Of a stretch of 64,000 nt of DNA, positions 1 through 10,789 are shown piece after piece. The DNA lies in NCBI RefSeq assembly GCF_027244095.1, contig NC_069659.1:337818750-337882749 (forward strand), in the 5' to 3' direction. A program made the translations under genes and the position numbers. The stretch comes from Hemicordylus capensis. Its lineage: Eukaryota; Chordata; Lepidosauria; Squamata; Cordylidae. Under the pieces are notes generated by a model. That model searched no databases and had not been told where the DNA came from. It saw only the letters and a list, made by a program, of their open reading frames with translations. Numbering within the stretch: the stretch's first letter is position 1; every line of letters begins with the position of its first letter.

Positions 1-301
1 GTCTTTTAAAAATACAGTATGATCTTTCTTGTCCAAGAAGGGGCAAATCTGTGCTACTCCGAAATCTTACTAGGAGATACTCTCAGCTTATACCAAATAC
101 CTACTTCAAGTCTTAATTAAACTGTACATTTTATTAATATACCAACTCAAGTTTGAAGTTTAAATGTTTGTAACGAAGATGGAACCTCTTGTTGCCTTTG
201 CTTAAATCACAATGTGATTTTTTTCAGACATAACCGATATTCATTGCTGGAGCTATTAGGGCAGTTCATACAACTGTAAACTAAGTAGGAGATCCTACTA
301 T

Positions 302-372
302 CCCATATCATTGTAAACTGCCCTGAGCCATTTTGGAAGGGCGGTATTAAAATAAAATAAAATAAAATAAAA
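302..372 (+). repeat. L2-type LINE 3' tail fragment
   Basis: The sequence GCCCTGAGCCATTTTGGAAG followed by GGCGGTAT and then (AAAATA)n is the same 3' end as at 25190-25277 and 62038-62107. The upstream body is not recognisable. Confidence 0.65.
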
Positions 373-869
373 ATCAGGAGCTGGACATGCTCCTCTTTTG
401 TAATTGTGTATTGAATAAAAAGGAGGTAGGGAGCTTGATTGTCAAGTCTCAGCAGGGTTGGATGAGAATCTACCCAGATTCTCTTCCCCACCTTCTGCAT
501 GAGGTAGACACAGCAAGGACTTGACAGATAATCAGACTCCCCGATTCCTACTTGGTTTTTATCTAACACACAATTGCAAAATGGGAGCATACCCAGCTCC
601 CGAAACTAGGAAGGACTCCTCTCCTCCTCACTTCATGGTCATGAGAACTGCCCTGTCTTCTTGTTTTCTTCCGATGCAACTGGAGAAGCTATTTCCCTAA
701 GACTATCTATTGTAACATGCCAAGGATGTAAAAGAACCTCCATCACTCTCTTGAGTATTGTAGGCACGTGTAGACACAATGTGGTTCTGGTTCACTGGCT
801 AATGTGTTAGGGGAAAGGTATTTAGCAGAGAACTATCATTAACTATGGTCAGATAACTATAGTTTGTAT

Positions 870-1149
870 GGAGGAGAGCTGTTCTTGTGGTAGCAAGCAT
901 TAATTGTCCTCTTTGCTAAGCAGGGTCCACCCTGGTTTGCATTTGAATGGGAGACTATGTGTGTGAGCACTGTAAGATATTCCCCTTAGAGGATGGGGCT
1001 GCTCTTGGAAGAGCACCTGCATGTTTGCATGCCCTTCCTGGCATCTTTAAGATAGGGCTGGGAGAGACTTGGAGAAGCCACTGCCAGTCTCGGTAGACAA
1101 TCCTCATCTTGGTGGACCAATGGTCTGACTCAGTAGAAGGTTCCTAAGA
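870..1149 (+). mobile_element. Composite 5S-tRNA-CR1-tail SINE
   Basis: The head carries GCTAAGCAGGGTC and AATGGGAGAC, which match the internal promoter region of 5S rRNA. A degenerate tRNA-like middle follows, then the CR1-like end GGACCAATGGTCTGACTCAG. The tRNA part is shorter and more decayed than in the 20120 copy. Confidence 0.75.
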
Positions 1150-1199
1150 GCACCCTAAGGGACAGGGTAAGCAATTGTTCTGAAGTCCCATAACTGTGT

Positions 1200-1529
1200 G
1201 ACATTATTTGAGCCCACACTAGTGGCACAGTGCTTCCTGATGAAAAGTAGCCATTGCAGTTCAGTTGCAACCCAGCTACCAGGTATTGTGTGATTCCTCA
1301 GGCTGTGTGCAGCCCAAGGAGTCACTTTATGTGCCTATCTTAGTGGGGAATCTCCAGTGCAGCGCACGTGCCATGTGTTGCATTGAGGGATGCCTGGAGG
1401 CTGGAACAAAAATTTCTGGATCCCCCTGCCCTGCTCCTTGCTTCACGGAGCTGCACAGAGCAGGGCTGCCCGTGTGGGCATGCAGGAGGCACACTGAAGC
1501 CCAGCTGCTTGATTGTGTTCGGGGAACCC
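1200..1529. repeat. Diverged GC-rich dispersed repeat (family also at 25.3 kb)
   Basis: The block around 1378-1470 (GCATTGAGGGATGC, GCTTCACGGAGCTGCACAG) resembles 25385-25475. Ends are not defined. It is probably an old non-autonomous DNA element, but the class is unproven. Confidence 0.35.
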
Positions 1530-1827
1530 TGGAGCTGGTCTTGTGGTAGCAAGCATGACTTGTCCCATTAGCTAAGCAGGGTCTGCCATGGTTGCTTATG
1601 AATGGGAGACGATGTGTGAGCACCGTAAGATATTCCCCTTAGGGGATGGAGCTGCTCTGGGAAGAGCATCTAGGTTCCAAGTTCCCTCCCTGGCATCTCC
1701 AAGATAGGGCTGAGAGAGATTCCTACCTGCAACCTTGGAGAAGCCGCTGCCAGTCTGTGAAGACAATACTGAACTAGATAGACCAATGGTCTGACTCAAT
1801 ATATGGCAGCTTCCTATGTTCCTATGT
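1530..1827 (+). mobile_element. Composite 5S-tRNA-CR1-tail SINE, near full length
   Basis: It starts at GAGCTGGTCTTGTGGTAGCA, continues through the 5S-like GCTAAGCAGGGTC and ATGGGAGAC, and ends GCAGCTTCCTATGTTCCTATG-like with a doubled TTCCTATG unit. A doubled 8-bp terminal unit is typical of CR1 3' ends. Confidence 0.8.
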
Positions 1828-2443
1828 AAGGTAAGGTGAAGACAGCCTTCCCCCGTGCCCTCCCCGCCTGCCCAGGACAATAGTGTGAATAGCCTCGTTG
1901 ATAGGTTAAGAGCTGAGAATTGCATATGGAGTTTATAAGAACAGGCTTGCTGTGTCAGACCAAGCTCTATCTAGCCCAGCACAGGGTTTTCAGCAATAGC
2001 TAGCCAGATGCTTCTGGAAGCTCACAAACAGTAAACCCAAATTTGTTCTGATAAATATTAGTATTCAGCTACTATATGGTTTTATGTTCCTGCTGTTGCT
2101 AATTAGAAGTGCAGAAAATTCAAAGCACTGGCTGTCCATGCCCGAACATCAGTACACAGTATGTGTTGAAAAATTATCAGGCTGTGAGATTGAGGAATCG
2201 GACCACATCATTATGCTTTGAATTTGCTGTGCATACAGGGCTAATGTTTGGTTGCCTATCAGTCTTCAGTCAAAGAGTCTACAGGCCCAAGCACTGGTCC
2301 ATAAAATGTTGTATCTTAGCAGCATGGATGTATTATATTTGCACTGGATTCACACGACATTTGATGCAGCAGGAGAATAGTTAAAATTTTGAGTCAACAG
2401 ATGGAAGACGGGTGATGCATTCTTTTCCTAAATGCATTTAAAC

Positions 2444-2571
2444 CAGGGGTTCCCAACCTTGGGTCTCCAGACAGTCATTGGGCTACAGCTCCCATCATCC
2501 ACAGCCACAATGGCTGAAGTCCATTGCAGTTATGTGTGATGGGAGTTGTAGTCTTCCAACATTAACTCCTG
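2444..2571. mobile_element. Palindromic hAT-type MITE
   Basis: The element begins CAGGGGTTCCCAACCTTGGG and ends in a decayed complement, with inverted ACTCCCATCATCC / GATGGGAGTTGTAGT core arms. Flanks ATTTAAAC and ATTTAGAC form an 8-bp target duplication (7/8), typical of hAT elements. Confidence 0.8.
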
Positions 2572-2992
2572 ATTTAGACTATTTGCAGTGCCTGTTTCTT
2601 ACTAGACAGATAGAACTTTATTATACTAGCCATCAGCATGACAGAATAGATCAATATGTATATGGTAAACCTTACAAAAACTTAACAGTGGGTAGGTATT
2701 CCAGCCTCTATTTTTTTGTGATCAGCAATCTTGTCCAGTTTCCTTTCCCTGATGTTCTTGGCTGCCAAACCAGAGAGTATACAAAAACCATAATATTACT
2801 CAATAGGAAACACAGGATTTCAACTGTGGAGCTGGTTGTTCCCATATTTAATAGAGAAACTTTATGAGCCCATTCTTGATGGCAGGGAAGGCAGCAGAAC
2901 CTCACCTTCCCCGCAGACAATCCCTGGAGAGTTGCTGGGGGCGTGAATCACATGCCTAAATGGTCCGCCATGGGCAGCACAGAAGTCAGGAC

Positions 2993-3117
2993 CAGTGCCC
3001 CTGTAACAGGGATTGTTGACTACAGCTCCCAGCATCCTCAGCTGCAGTGGCTGTTGGCTGGGGATTATGGGAGTTGTAGTCCACAACATCTGGGAATCCC
3101 TGTTGCAGGGAACACTG
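2993..3117. mobile_element. Palindromic hAT-type MITE (CAGTG subtype)
   Basis: Ends CAGTGCCCCTGTAACAGGGA and its complement near CCCTGTTGCAGGGAACACTG. Flanks GTCAGGAC and GACAGGAC match 7/8. The left arm contains ACTACAGCTCCCAGCATCC, the best ZNF143-like match in the window. Confidence 0.85.
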
Positions 3118-3126
3118 GACAGGACA

Positions 3127-3407
3127 CATCATCCCAGCCCCTAAAAATCTCACATTGCACTATGCAAGTGCACAGTGCATTGTGGGCATCCCCGCTGGCA
3201 ACAGCCAGAAGCCTACTCCTGTGCCAGTGCTGACTGGGAGCAGCCGGCACTTGCACACTAACAGTTAGCCCGAGTTAAGGACGCACTCACGCCCTTAACC
3301 TCGGCTGACTGGCAGACTTCTTTAGTGGGTTTGCCACCAGGATCTGCATGGATCTCAGCGCTTCTCACGGGCAGAACTGCTCGTGAGAACAGTCTCTATG
3401 AATGATA
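3127..3407. repeat. Dispersed GC-rich repeat R2
   Basis: It shares the blocks GTGCACAGTGCATTGTGGG, CCTTAACCTCGGCTGAC and GCTCGTGAGAAC with copies at 24768, 25278, 32325 and 55690. No coding potential. It is likely an old DNA-transposon derivative; ends are approximate. Confidence 0.55.
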
Positions 3408-4383
3408 GATAGAGCCGTATTTATTTGTCAATTGACAATAAATGTGTTAGATTACCTTCGTACTTGTTGATCTTTTAAGACTGAGATTGAAAGAGACCCC
3501 CCCACACACGCACACATTCTGCATTCATGCATGCACGCACACACACTCCAAATAACTTCTGTATGTGCACATCTGTTCTTTTCTTCCCTGTAAATCCTCA
3601 AAATATATCAAATAACCTCTTGAAAAAGTTCTCACGTTTTGAGAGTGTTTGTCACATTCTGTTGGGAGCTGTGATGGAAAGCATGTTGTCTCTCAATCTA
3701 TAGGTACAGAATAAGGAAAGGGTTTTTAGAAAACTGCAGGCCAAATAAAGCACTTTATGGGGCATTCAGCATTCTTCGGATTAGAAATGACAGAAATGTC
3801 TTGCAAATTAGAGTCTGATGGTCAAGATTGTGCAGAGATGGGAATGAAGATGGAGTTTGGAAAGCTGCGATGAACTGGAAGAGATGGAGAAACTTGGTGT
3901 GTGAGTGGAAGTTAATGAGTGTAAAAGAAGAAAGTAGGGGAAGGACATAGGGAAGAGAGGGAAACAAGAAAAATAGAGCAAGAACTAACAGACAAAGGCA
4001 TTTTTCTTCATGAAGACTTGCCTGTTATCTAGCTAGCAAAGGACATCATTGTTAAAAATATCTATATAAACGAGTGTTCATTTGTGTGTCAGTTTTCTAC
4101 AGTTGTTGCTTAGTTCTAGGTTTATTGAGTGAATTCATACAATAAAGAAATATGGCAGCTTACTCCAGAGATTGATTACCAGGCTACCTCTCCTTGTATC
4201 TATAATGGAAAGAAAACAGAAAGAAGCACTCCCATGCTGTGTTTTTGGATCCTAACCTAAATTGTGTTAAATATTGTTACAAGGCATTGACAGTAATATT
4301 GCCCCAAACCAGGAATCTGTTTTACCTGCATTTGCTCTAGGGCACACCCCAACTGACTAACAAATAAAATTACTTATGATTGA

Positions 4384-4432
4384 TTGATTGATTAAGTGCC
4401 ATCAAGTCAGTGTCGACTCTTAGCAACCTATT
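4384..4432 (-). mobile_element. Fragment of tRNA SINE with RTE/Bov-B-like tail
   Basis: AGTGCCATCAAGTCAGTGTC followed by GACTCTTAGCAACC is the 3'-end motif of this SINE group read in reverse. The (TGAT)n run at 4378-4394 is its simple tail. Confidence 0.55.
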
Positions 4433-4437
4433 ATGAA

Positions 4438-6458
4438 TATTTATTTATTTATTTATTAGAGACATTTAATATACCGCCCACTCCGAAGACTCTGGACAGT
4501 GTACAACAACAGGCAAACAGGCAACATTAAAAATCACATTACACTAATAATTAAAAATTATTAGAGAACTAAAGTAACTACCAAAAAACAGAAAATGAAC
4601 TACAGGGCAAAGGCCTGGCGGAAAAGAAAAGTCTTCAATAGCGATTTGGAGATCGGTAAGGAAGGTGCTAGCCAGATCTGTAGGGGGAGAGAGTTCCAAA
4701 GGAGCAGGGCAGCAACCGAAAAGGCCCTTTCATGGGTCCTAGAGCCCCAAACATCTCGGAAATCAGGGGCCGACAGAAGGGCCATCTGAGCTGATCTAAC
4801 CGAACGGGATGTAACTGGATGGGAGAGGCGGGTCTGTAGGTAGACAGGCGCCAGGCCCCGCAAGGCTTTGAAGGTCAGAACCATGACCTTAAATTGAGCT
4901 CAAAAGCGAATAGGCAACCAGTACAATGACTGTAGGAGAGGTGTTACCCTGTCATATTTTCTGGCACCCATGAGTAGGTGAGCTGCTGCATTCTGGACCC
5001 GCTGCAGCTTCCCGATCGTCCTCAAAGGTAACCCTAGATAGAGAGCGTTACAATAGTTTAAACGGGAGATAACAAGGGCATGGGTCACTGTCATTAATGC
5101 CTGCCGATCAAGGTAAGGGCATAATTGGCGAACCAAATGAAGCTGGGCAAAAGCACTTCTGGCCATAGCTTCCACCTGCTGCTCAAGCAGGAAGCGCGAC
5201 TCCCAAAGGACCCCCAAACCACAAACAAGCTCTTTTGAGGGCAGCGCCACCCCATCTAGAACAAGTTTCACATCCAGCTGTTGGCCATTGCGAGGGCTGA
5301 ATAAAAGTAATTCAGTCTTAGTGTGATTCAGTCTGAGCTTGTTTTGATTCATCCAGACCTTAATAGCTTCCAGGCAGTGAGTAAGCACAGAAACAACACC
5401 CCCAAAATGGCCTGGGATGGCAATATATAGCTGAGTATCATCAGCGTATTGATGAAATCTCACCCTAAACTGGGAAATGACGTGACCCAGCGGCTTCATA
5501 TAGATGTTAAAGAGGACAGGGGCAAGAACTGAACCCTGGGGAACTCCATAAAGGAGTGGCCATGAGTCAGAGCACCTGTCCTCAGTGCATACCGACTGGA
5601 CATGCCCGCTAAGGTAAGAACGGAACCACTGTAAAACAGTGCCCCCAATACCCAACCCACGCAGGGAGTCGAGAAGGACAGCATGATCGATAGTGTCAAA
5701 AACCGCTGAGAGATCTAAAAGGACCAAGAGAGGAGCACTACCCTCGTCAAGGTCCCGAAGAAGGTCATCTACCAGAGCGACCAGTGCTGTCTCTGTGCTA
5801 TGCCGAGGCCTGAAAGAAACCCGACTGATATGAATTAAGATAACTAGTTTCTTCCAAGACCCTCTCAAGCTGGGCACATACAACCCTCTCTGACACCTTT
5901 GCTAAAAAAGGGAGGTTGGAGATCGGCCTATAGTTGTCAAGGACCTCAGAGTCCAGGGAGAGTTTCTTCAAGTGAGAGTGAACTATCGCCTCTTTAAGAG
6001 CTGCTGGCACGAAACCCTAATGTAACAAGGAGTTAACCAACTCCCGTAGCCAATAATTAACATTCCCACCAGCTGTTCTAACCAGCCAGGAGGGGCAAGG
6101 GTCCAAGCAACATATTGCCGCACCCATACCCGAAATTACTATGTCCATGTCCTCGACCAACTCAAAGGTGTCCCACAGGGCGGAATCTCCTCTATCTGAT
6201 CTGATCCTATAGAAGTAGAGTCCAACTCTAGCTGAAGGTGGGTGACTTTATCAGCAAAGAATCGACCAAATTGATCATAGCGGCCAGATTGAACATCTAC
6301 TGGATCCACTTTCCTAAGAAGGGAGTGGGTAATTCGGAATAAGGCAGCTGGACGAGAGTCAGCTGATGCAATAAGAGCGCAGAAATAGTGAGATTTCGCC
6401 GCTCTTATCATCCTAGAATACTCCCGAATATAAGCAAGTAATCGCATTCGGTCAACCC
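4438..6458 (-). mobile_element. L2-clade LINE with largely readable reverse transcriptase
   Basis: On the minus strand, 5883-4900 reads as 327 residues with RT motifs in order: [53 protein letters not shown] and YADDTQLY. The catalytic YADD is intact. Upstream, 6010-5798 gives [20 protein letters not shown] in another frame, and 6447-6139 gives the EN-RT linker. After one in-frame stop near 4897, 4884-4600 carries the L2 C-terminus (LWNSLPLQIWLAPSL). The 3' end at 4438 is an (ATTT)n tail next to a hairpin with TATACCGCCC. Two frameshifts and one stop were seen, so it is among the younger LINEs here; the 5' end (endonuclease) is missing. Confidence 0.92.
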
Positions 6459-6856
6459 TATTGAAATTAATGGGGCAAGGAGTAGCCCTGTTGAAATTAA
6501 TGGGGCAAGGGAGTCATGACTAATTGTCCCGTTAATTTCAGTAAGGCTACATATAATTTAGTCTCGTTGTCAGCACCACCACCAGGAGCAACTTCCCCAT
6601 TCATTTCAAGAGGAAGCTGATTTGCACATGCTTACTTTTGAGCTTCAGTGGAATGTGTTTCTTAAAAAGAGGATTCCATTCAGATGAATTGTTACCTCAG
6701 TGCACACAAGAGTCGCAGTGCACTTGAATGTGCATAGGGGTCTCTGGACTGAGATTGCCTTAACATAAAATTGTTGGATCAAAGTGGCTTGCCTCTTACT
6801 TAGCTGAGTGTAAAGAGCATACTTTGTTAATTACACACGCTGTAGCAGTGAGTAGT

Positions 6857-6863
6857 TACTAAC
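6857..6863 (+). promoter_or_regulatory. FNDC3B: Predicted splice branch point TACTAAC
   Basis: A perfect TACTAAC lies 27 nt (from its branch A at 6862) upstream of the acceptor AG at 6888-6889, followed by the pyrimidine run CTTCTCTCCTCTTGTGTTT. Placement and sequence fit a strong branch site. Confidence 0.7.
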
Positions 6864-6889
6864 CTAGGCTTCTCTCCTCTTGTGTTTAG

Positions 6890-7056
6890 GTTTATTCCAA
6901 TTTATAGGGGACCAAGTCACACTTACAAGGTACAACGGCTGATGGAATTTACCTGCTACGCATTTAGAATACAAGCTGTAAACGATGCCGGGGAAGGACC
7001 TTTCTCAGAAGTGTTCACCTTCAGCACAACCAAATCTATTCCCCCCGTCATCAAAG
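6890..7056 (+). CDS. FNDC3B: FNDC3B exon: end of penultimate FN3 domain
   Basis: FNDC3B is an ER-membrane, tail-anchored protein with nine fibronectin type III repeats, linked in mammals to adipogenesis and to cell adhesion and spreading. This 167-bp exon encodes the second half of the next-to-last FN3 domain: IYRGPSHTYKVQRL, then CYAFRIQAVNDAGEGPFSE and TFSTTKSIPPVIK. I recall the human protein as nearly identical here (IYRGPSHTYKVQRL, AGEGPFSE, TFSTTKS). The acceptor is TTTAG|G and the donor AAAG|GTAAAT. The exon starts on the third base of an Arg codon and ends on the first base of an Ala codon completed in the next exon, so the phases join exactly. No stops or shifts. The paralogue FNDC3A is less likely because the C-terminal exon matches FNDC3B. 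Confidence 0.95.
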
Positions 7057-7139
7057 GTAAATAAGGTGCATCTCCCAACCTGGAGGGTGGGTTGAACAAA
7101 GAACAGTTTTCATTGTTTATTACAATTGAAAATAGCATG

Positions 7140-7370
7140 ATCCCTGCTTCTAGTGTTGCGTGAGGCGGGGAGGGGGGGACCTCCCTATCCATTTTCTCTG
7201 CACCATGCATAACTTTATAAGCCTCAATCATGTCCCACTTTAGCTGCCTCTTTTCCGAACTAAAATGTCCCAAACATTACAAGCCTTTGCTTGTAAGGAA
7301 GGTGCTCCAGCCCCCGATAATCTTGGTTGCCCTCTTCTGCATCTTTTCCAGCTCTACAATGTCCTTTTGG

Positions 7371-7403
<33 letters not shown>

Positions 7404-7710
7404 GATTGGTTGATTGCTTGATTTCTATGCCGCCCTCCCAAAAATGGCTCAGGGCTGCTTACACAGAGAAATAACAAACAAATAAGATGGATCCCTGTCC
7501 CCAAAGGACTGCAGCAGCCAGAATTGTTCACAGCATTCCAAATATGGCCACACCTTCGATTTGTAGGAGGGCATTATAATATTAGCAGTTTTCTTCTAAA
7601 CCCCCTTCCTAATGATTCCGTAGCACGGAAAATGCCATTCTCACAGTTGCCACACGCTGGGCTGTGCCTGGAAGCCCCCTACACTCATAATTTACCCAGC
7701 TGCCATGTCA
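7140..7710 (-). mobile_element. CR1 LINE 3' remnant, interrupted by an L2 tail
   Basis: Blocks typical of reptile CR1 in reverse orientation: CTTCTAGTGTTGCGTGAGG, CAATCATGTCCCACTTTAGC, GCCCTCTTCTGCATCTTTTC, then CAGCATTCCAAATATGGCC and GAGGGCATTATAATATTAGC. The two halves are separated by foreign sequence at about 7374-7515. Confidence 0.7.
7374..7515 (-). mobile_element. L2-type 3' tail inserted into CR1
   Basis: (ATTT)n followed by ATGCCGCCCTCCCAAAAATG and GCTCAGGGC is the reverse complement of the L2 3' end. CR1 sequence continues on both sides, so this insertion is younger than the CR1. Confidence 0.65.
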
Positions 7711-8428
7711 GGACAAAATTATGATGCATGTGGCCATTCACAGGTTACTTTGTTCACTCCTTTTTGTGTGTTTCTCTGTTTCGAAAACTGACACAAAAAT
7801 TCTCACGTGATAAAAAGATAGATTAAACATCACATGATTGTGGCTTCTACTATGACTAATTTCACTGGCCTGTGGGACAAGTTGTCTTTATCAAGCACAT
7901 GTTCAGCTGTGTGTGTGTCTTCTTAAATAAACATTTGTTCCTGTTGCCATGAACCAAGTTCACATCCTCTTCCCCCTCTCCTGTTTCTCCCCCCCAAGGG
8001 TAAAAAAGGATAGCCTAAGGCTGACTGCAGTTGGTTTGATCATTGTCATGAGCACGGATGCTCAATTGCACAACTGCCATCATGTGACTCTTGCTTAAAG
8101 CTTTATGTTTTATTGATGGACCAAACTCCTGTAGCTGATGAGCCTGAAGTGACATACAGTGGCTTTTGGCTGATGATATTTTTCCCTCCCGAGAGTGATA
8201 CTCGGCTTGCCGGCAGAGTTTGAGCTGATGACAAATCATGCATTCCTCCAAGGCCAGAGTGCCTACTGTGAATCTGAATAGCAGATTCAAATGGAGACAT
8301 TCCAGAAAGATGGTTGAATTAGTCTTATAGTTGTCACAAAAAACAAGAGTCGAGTGCCATCTTCTCTGAGTGTATCAAGTCGATCAATCTTAAACTACTC
8401 TCTGTTTTTTTCAGCAAGGGAACCAACA

Positions 8429-8735
8429 ACAACAACAAATATTTATATACCGCTTTTCAACAAAAGTTTCTAAAGCGGTTTGTTTATTATTTTATTTATT
8501 CAATTTCTATACTGCCCTTCCAAAATTTACAGAGAGAGAGAGGCAAATACATTAATTAATTAAGCAAGCTAGATCCCTGTCTCCAAAAGACTCACAAAAG
8601 AAACATAAGATAGACACCAGCAACAGTCACTGGAGGGTACTGTGCTGGGGGTGGATAGGGCCAATTACTCTCCCCCTGCTAAATAAAGAGAATCACCACG
8701 TTAAAAAGGTTCCTCTTTGCTCAGTTAGCAGGGGT
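8429..8735. repeat. Dispersed repeat R1 with a second LINE tail inside
   Basis: It starts AATATTTATATACCGCTTTT and CAACAAAAGTTTCTAAAGCG, and later shares CACTGGAGGGTACTGTGCTG and CTTTGCTCAGTTAGCAGGGG with copies at 21418, 22836, 29943 and 56113. An L2-type tail (TTCTATACTGCCCTTCCAAA) lies inside at about 8484-8540. Confidence 0.6.
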
Positions 8736-9236
8736 CAACCCAGATTATTCTGCAAACAGACTGCAGTGCACACGCAAACTTGTACATATATTTACTTTGG
8801 ATAATTCTGCCTCTGGGAATCAGGCTGTCTCAATGATTTTTAGCAGGAGTTTGGGTAGAAAGAAAGCAAAGAGGGAAGGGAGGAAATAATGGTATGGAGT
8901 TTGGGAACTGGTGAGGAGCTGGGGCAGTGGGACCGGTTACTGGAGGCTGTGGAGTTTCACCCAATGAAATCTCCATCATGGGTAGTTTTCTCATCTCTGG
9001 GGTCTGGCTGATTACCATGTTTGGGGTTGGAAGGGATTGTCTCTCTGTACCCTTCCCACGTTCAGGATCAGTATATCCTAGAGAGCAGATGCGAGAATGA
9101 AGATGAGAGGGGATGTGAGTGTACATATCAATTTCTTTTTAAAATATAAGCTTGGTCCTTCTGTCAGCCGGGTCTGCTTCTTATAAAATGTTTCAGCATG
9201 CCTATTATAGAGCTGAAATTTAAAGCACCTCTCCCC

Positions 9237-9238
<2 letters not shown>

Positions 9239-9301
<63 letters not shown>
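9239..9301 (+). repeat. Compound microsatellite (CT)n(CA)n
   Basis: About 14 CT units run directly into about 17 CA units, in the FNDC3B intron 266 bp before the next exon. Confidence 0.98.
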
Positions 9302-9303
<2 letters not shown>

Positions 9304-9566
9304 TCATTTTTCTTCCCATTTGGCTAAGTTCTTACACCTGCTTGATTTGCCTTTCATTTATAGCAAGATTTCCATTGCAATAGCAGGTTTCTGTCACTAG
9401 TGTCTTCATATTATTCTCATTTATGCTCAGGCCATAGTTCTGTGAAACCAAATTCATCATCTTTAATGTACCCTGGAATTTTAAAAAGAAAAGGTGGAAA
9501 ATCATAAACAATTGATTGCAATATTTTTTTGCCTTCTTTGATTAAAATGTGGCATCTTTATTTTAG

Positions 9567-9694
9567 CACCTCGAGTGAGACAGTTAGAAGGAAACGCCTG
9601 TGAAATTACGTGGGAAACAGTATCCCCGATGAAAGGAGACCCTGTCAGTTATGTTCTGCAGATCCTGGTCGGAAGAGAATCGGAATACAAACAG
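9567..9694 (+). CDS. FNDC3B: FNDC3B exon: first half of last FN3 domain
   Basis: This 128-bp exon follows the acceptor TTTTAG and ends at CAG|GTAGGA. Its first two bases complete an Ala codon begun in the previous exon; it then reads PRVRQLEGNACEITWETV and PMKGDPVSYVLQILVGRESE, ending YKQ in phase 0. These are the A to C strands of the ninth FN3 domain, including the conserved Trp (ITWE) and the Tyr of SYVLQ. I recall the human counterpart as APRVTQLEVNSCEILWETV and GDPVNYILQVLVGRESEYKQ, so the match is close and specific to FNDC3B. No disabling change seen. Confidence 0.95.
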
Positions 9695-10235
9695 GTAGGA
9701 AAAGAGTGTGATTTTACACAAAGTTAACATAACCAGTTTAGAAATGTCCTTTTGCTAAGTTTCTTTTCTAGAGCTGGAAACTGCATAAACCTTAGTCTGT
9801 GGTTTACATGGGAGAGGTGGGAGAAAACAGAATATTTGTTGTGTCTTATTCAGGAATGAGAGATTGAATCATAACAATTAAAATGCGGCTACTGTTTGGA
9901 TTGGCGTAGCTTTATGTGTTAGTTTCAGATGCTATGTAGCTTCTCATCAGGACATGTGAAGAACAATGGCTCACTTCAGATAGCACACTGTCAGTGTTTA
10001 AGGGAAATTCCAGCTGCTGTGTCAGGAGCACATACAAGACGTTTTAGGTCAGTAGAAAATATTCCACTGTAATGCCCTGTCAGAAAGGTAGGAGGTATCC
10101 ATGCAAAAGGCCAGTACCTTTTTCTCTCCAGGGTACCTCTGTGCCAATGAGAAGCCCACTGTGGAATCTGTACTGATCCCAACAGTCATCTTCAGCTGTA
10201 GTACGAATGGGGACAAGAGCAATGTAAGATGCTAC

Positions 10236-10573
10236 CAGGGGCGTAGCCACCATTGTGCGAAAGAACCCAGGCCGCCAATGGTAGGAGCCGCTGAAGAAGC
10301 CCCCGGGGGGGAGGGGGCGTGGCCTCGAGCTCCGAAGAGCCCGAGCGAGCCCTTCCCTTTCATTTCAGGCAGCGCTTGCTGCCTGAAAGCATCTATTCAG
10401 AGGGAGAGAAAGGGGAATAGATGCTTTCAGGCAGCAAACGCTGCCTGAAAAAGATCGGCAAGCACTCGCTGGCTCCCAGTAGCCCGGGCAGGGCGGTGTG
10501 GCACACAGACGTCAGCAGAGGGGCCACCAGGCAGGGCTGGACCCAGACCACCGCTCAGCTGGCTCCGCACCTG
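10236..10573. mobile_element. Non-autonomous hAT-like element (CAGGGGCG ends)
   Basis: It begins CAGGGGCGTAGCCACC and ends GGCTCCGCACCTG. Flanks GATGCTAC and TATGCTAC form an 8-bp duplication (7/8). The interior is GC-rich with two near-inverted AGGCAGC...GCTGCCT blocks at about 10365-10450. No transposase. Confidence 0.82.
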
Positions 10574-10789
10574 TATGCTACATGTAACAATGTGATATGT
10601 TACAGCCCATATGGAATTTGTTCTGAATCCAGTGCTGATTTTTGCCTCTCCGCCCATGTTGTGGGCAGGCTTTTTCTTTAGACATCTTCAGGCACCTGGC
10701 GTGGTTATCTGGTTAATTATTTGTTTTCAGGGCTTTTCTGTTCTTTTCTTGAAGCCACTATGTACATTTGGGGTTGTTGTTTTTAAAAC

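Larger units (their letters stand above)
1..6889 (+). other. FNDC3B: FNDC3B intron, 3' part (5' end outside window)
   Basis: Non-coding DNA upstream of the first recognisable FNDC3B exon, ending at an AG acceptor at 6888-6889. It holds the SINE, MITE and L2 copies listed separately. I see nothing identifiable in 1-300, 373-869, 1828-2435, 3410-4375 (CA-rich patch near 3500-3545) and 6530-6856; open frames there lack family motifs and look like chance. Confidence 0.85.
7057..9566 (+). other. FNDC3B: FNDC3B intron, 2.5 kb
   Basis: It runs from the donor GTAAAT to the acceptor TTTTAG. It contains a CR1 remnant, an R1 repeat and a CT/CA microsatellite. 7711-8425 and 8740-9235 hold nothing I can identify. 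Confidence 0.9.

Noticed and set aside
2109-2384. 91-codon open frame
   Set aside because: No recognisable motif, no splice or promoter context, lies in an FNDC3B intron; length is within chance.
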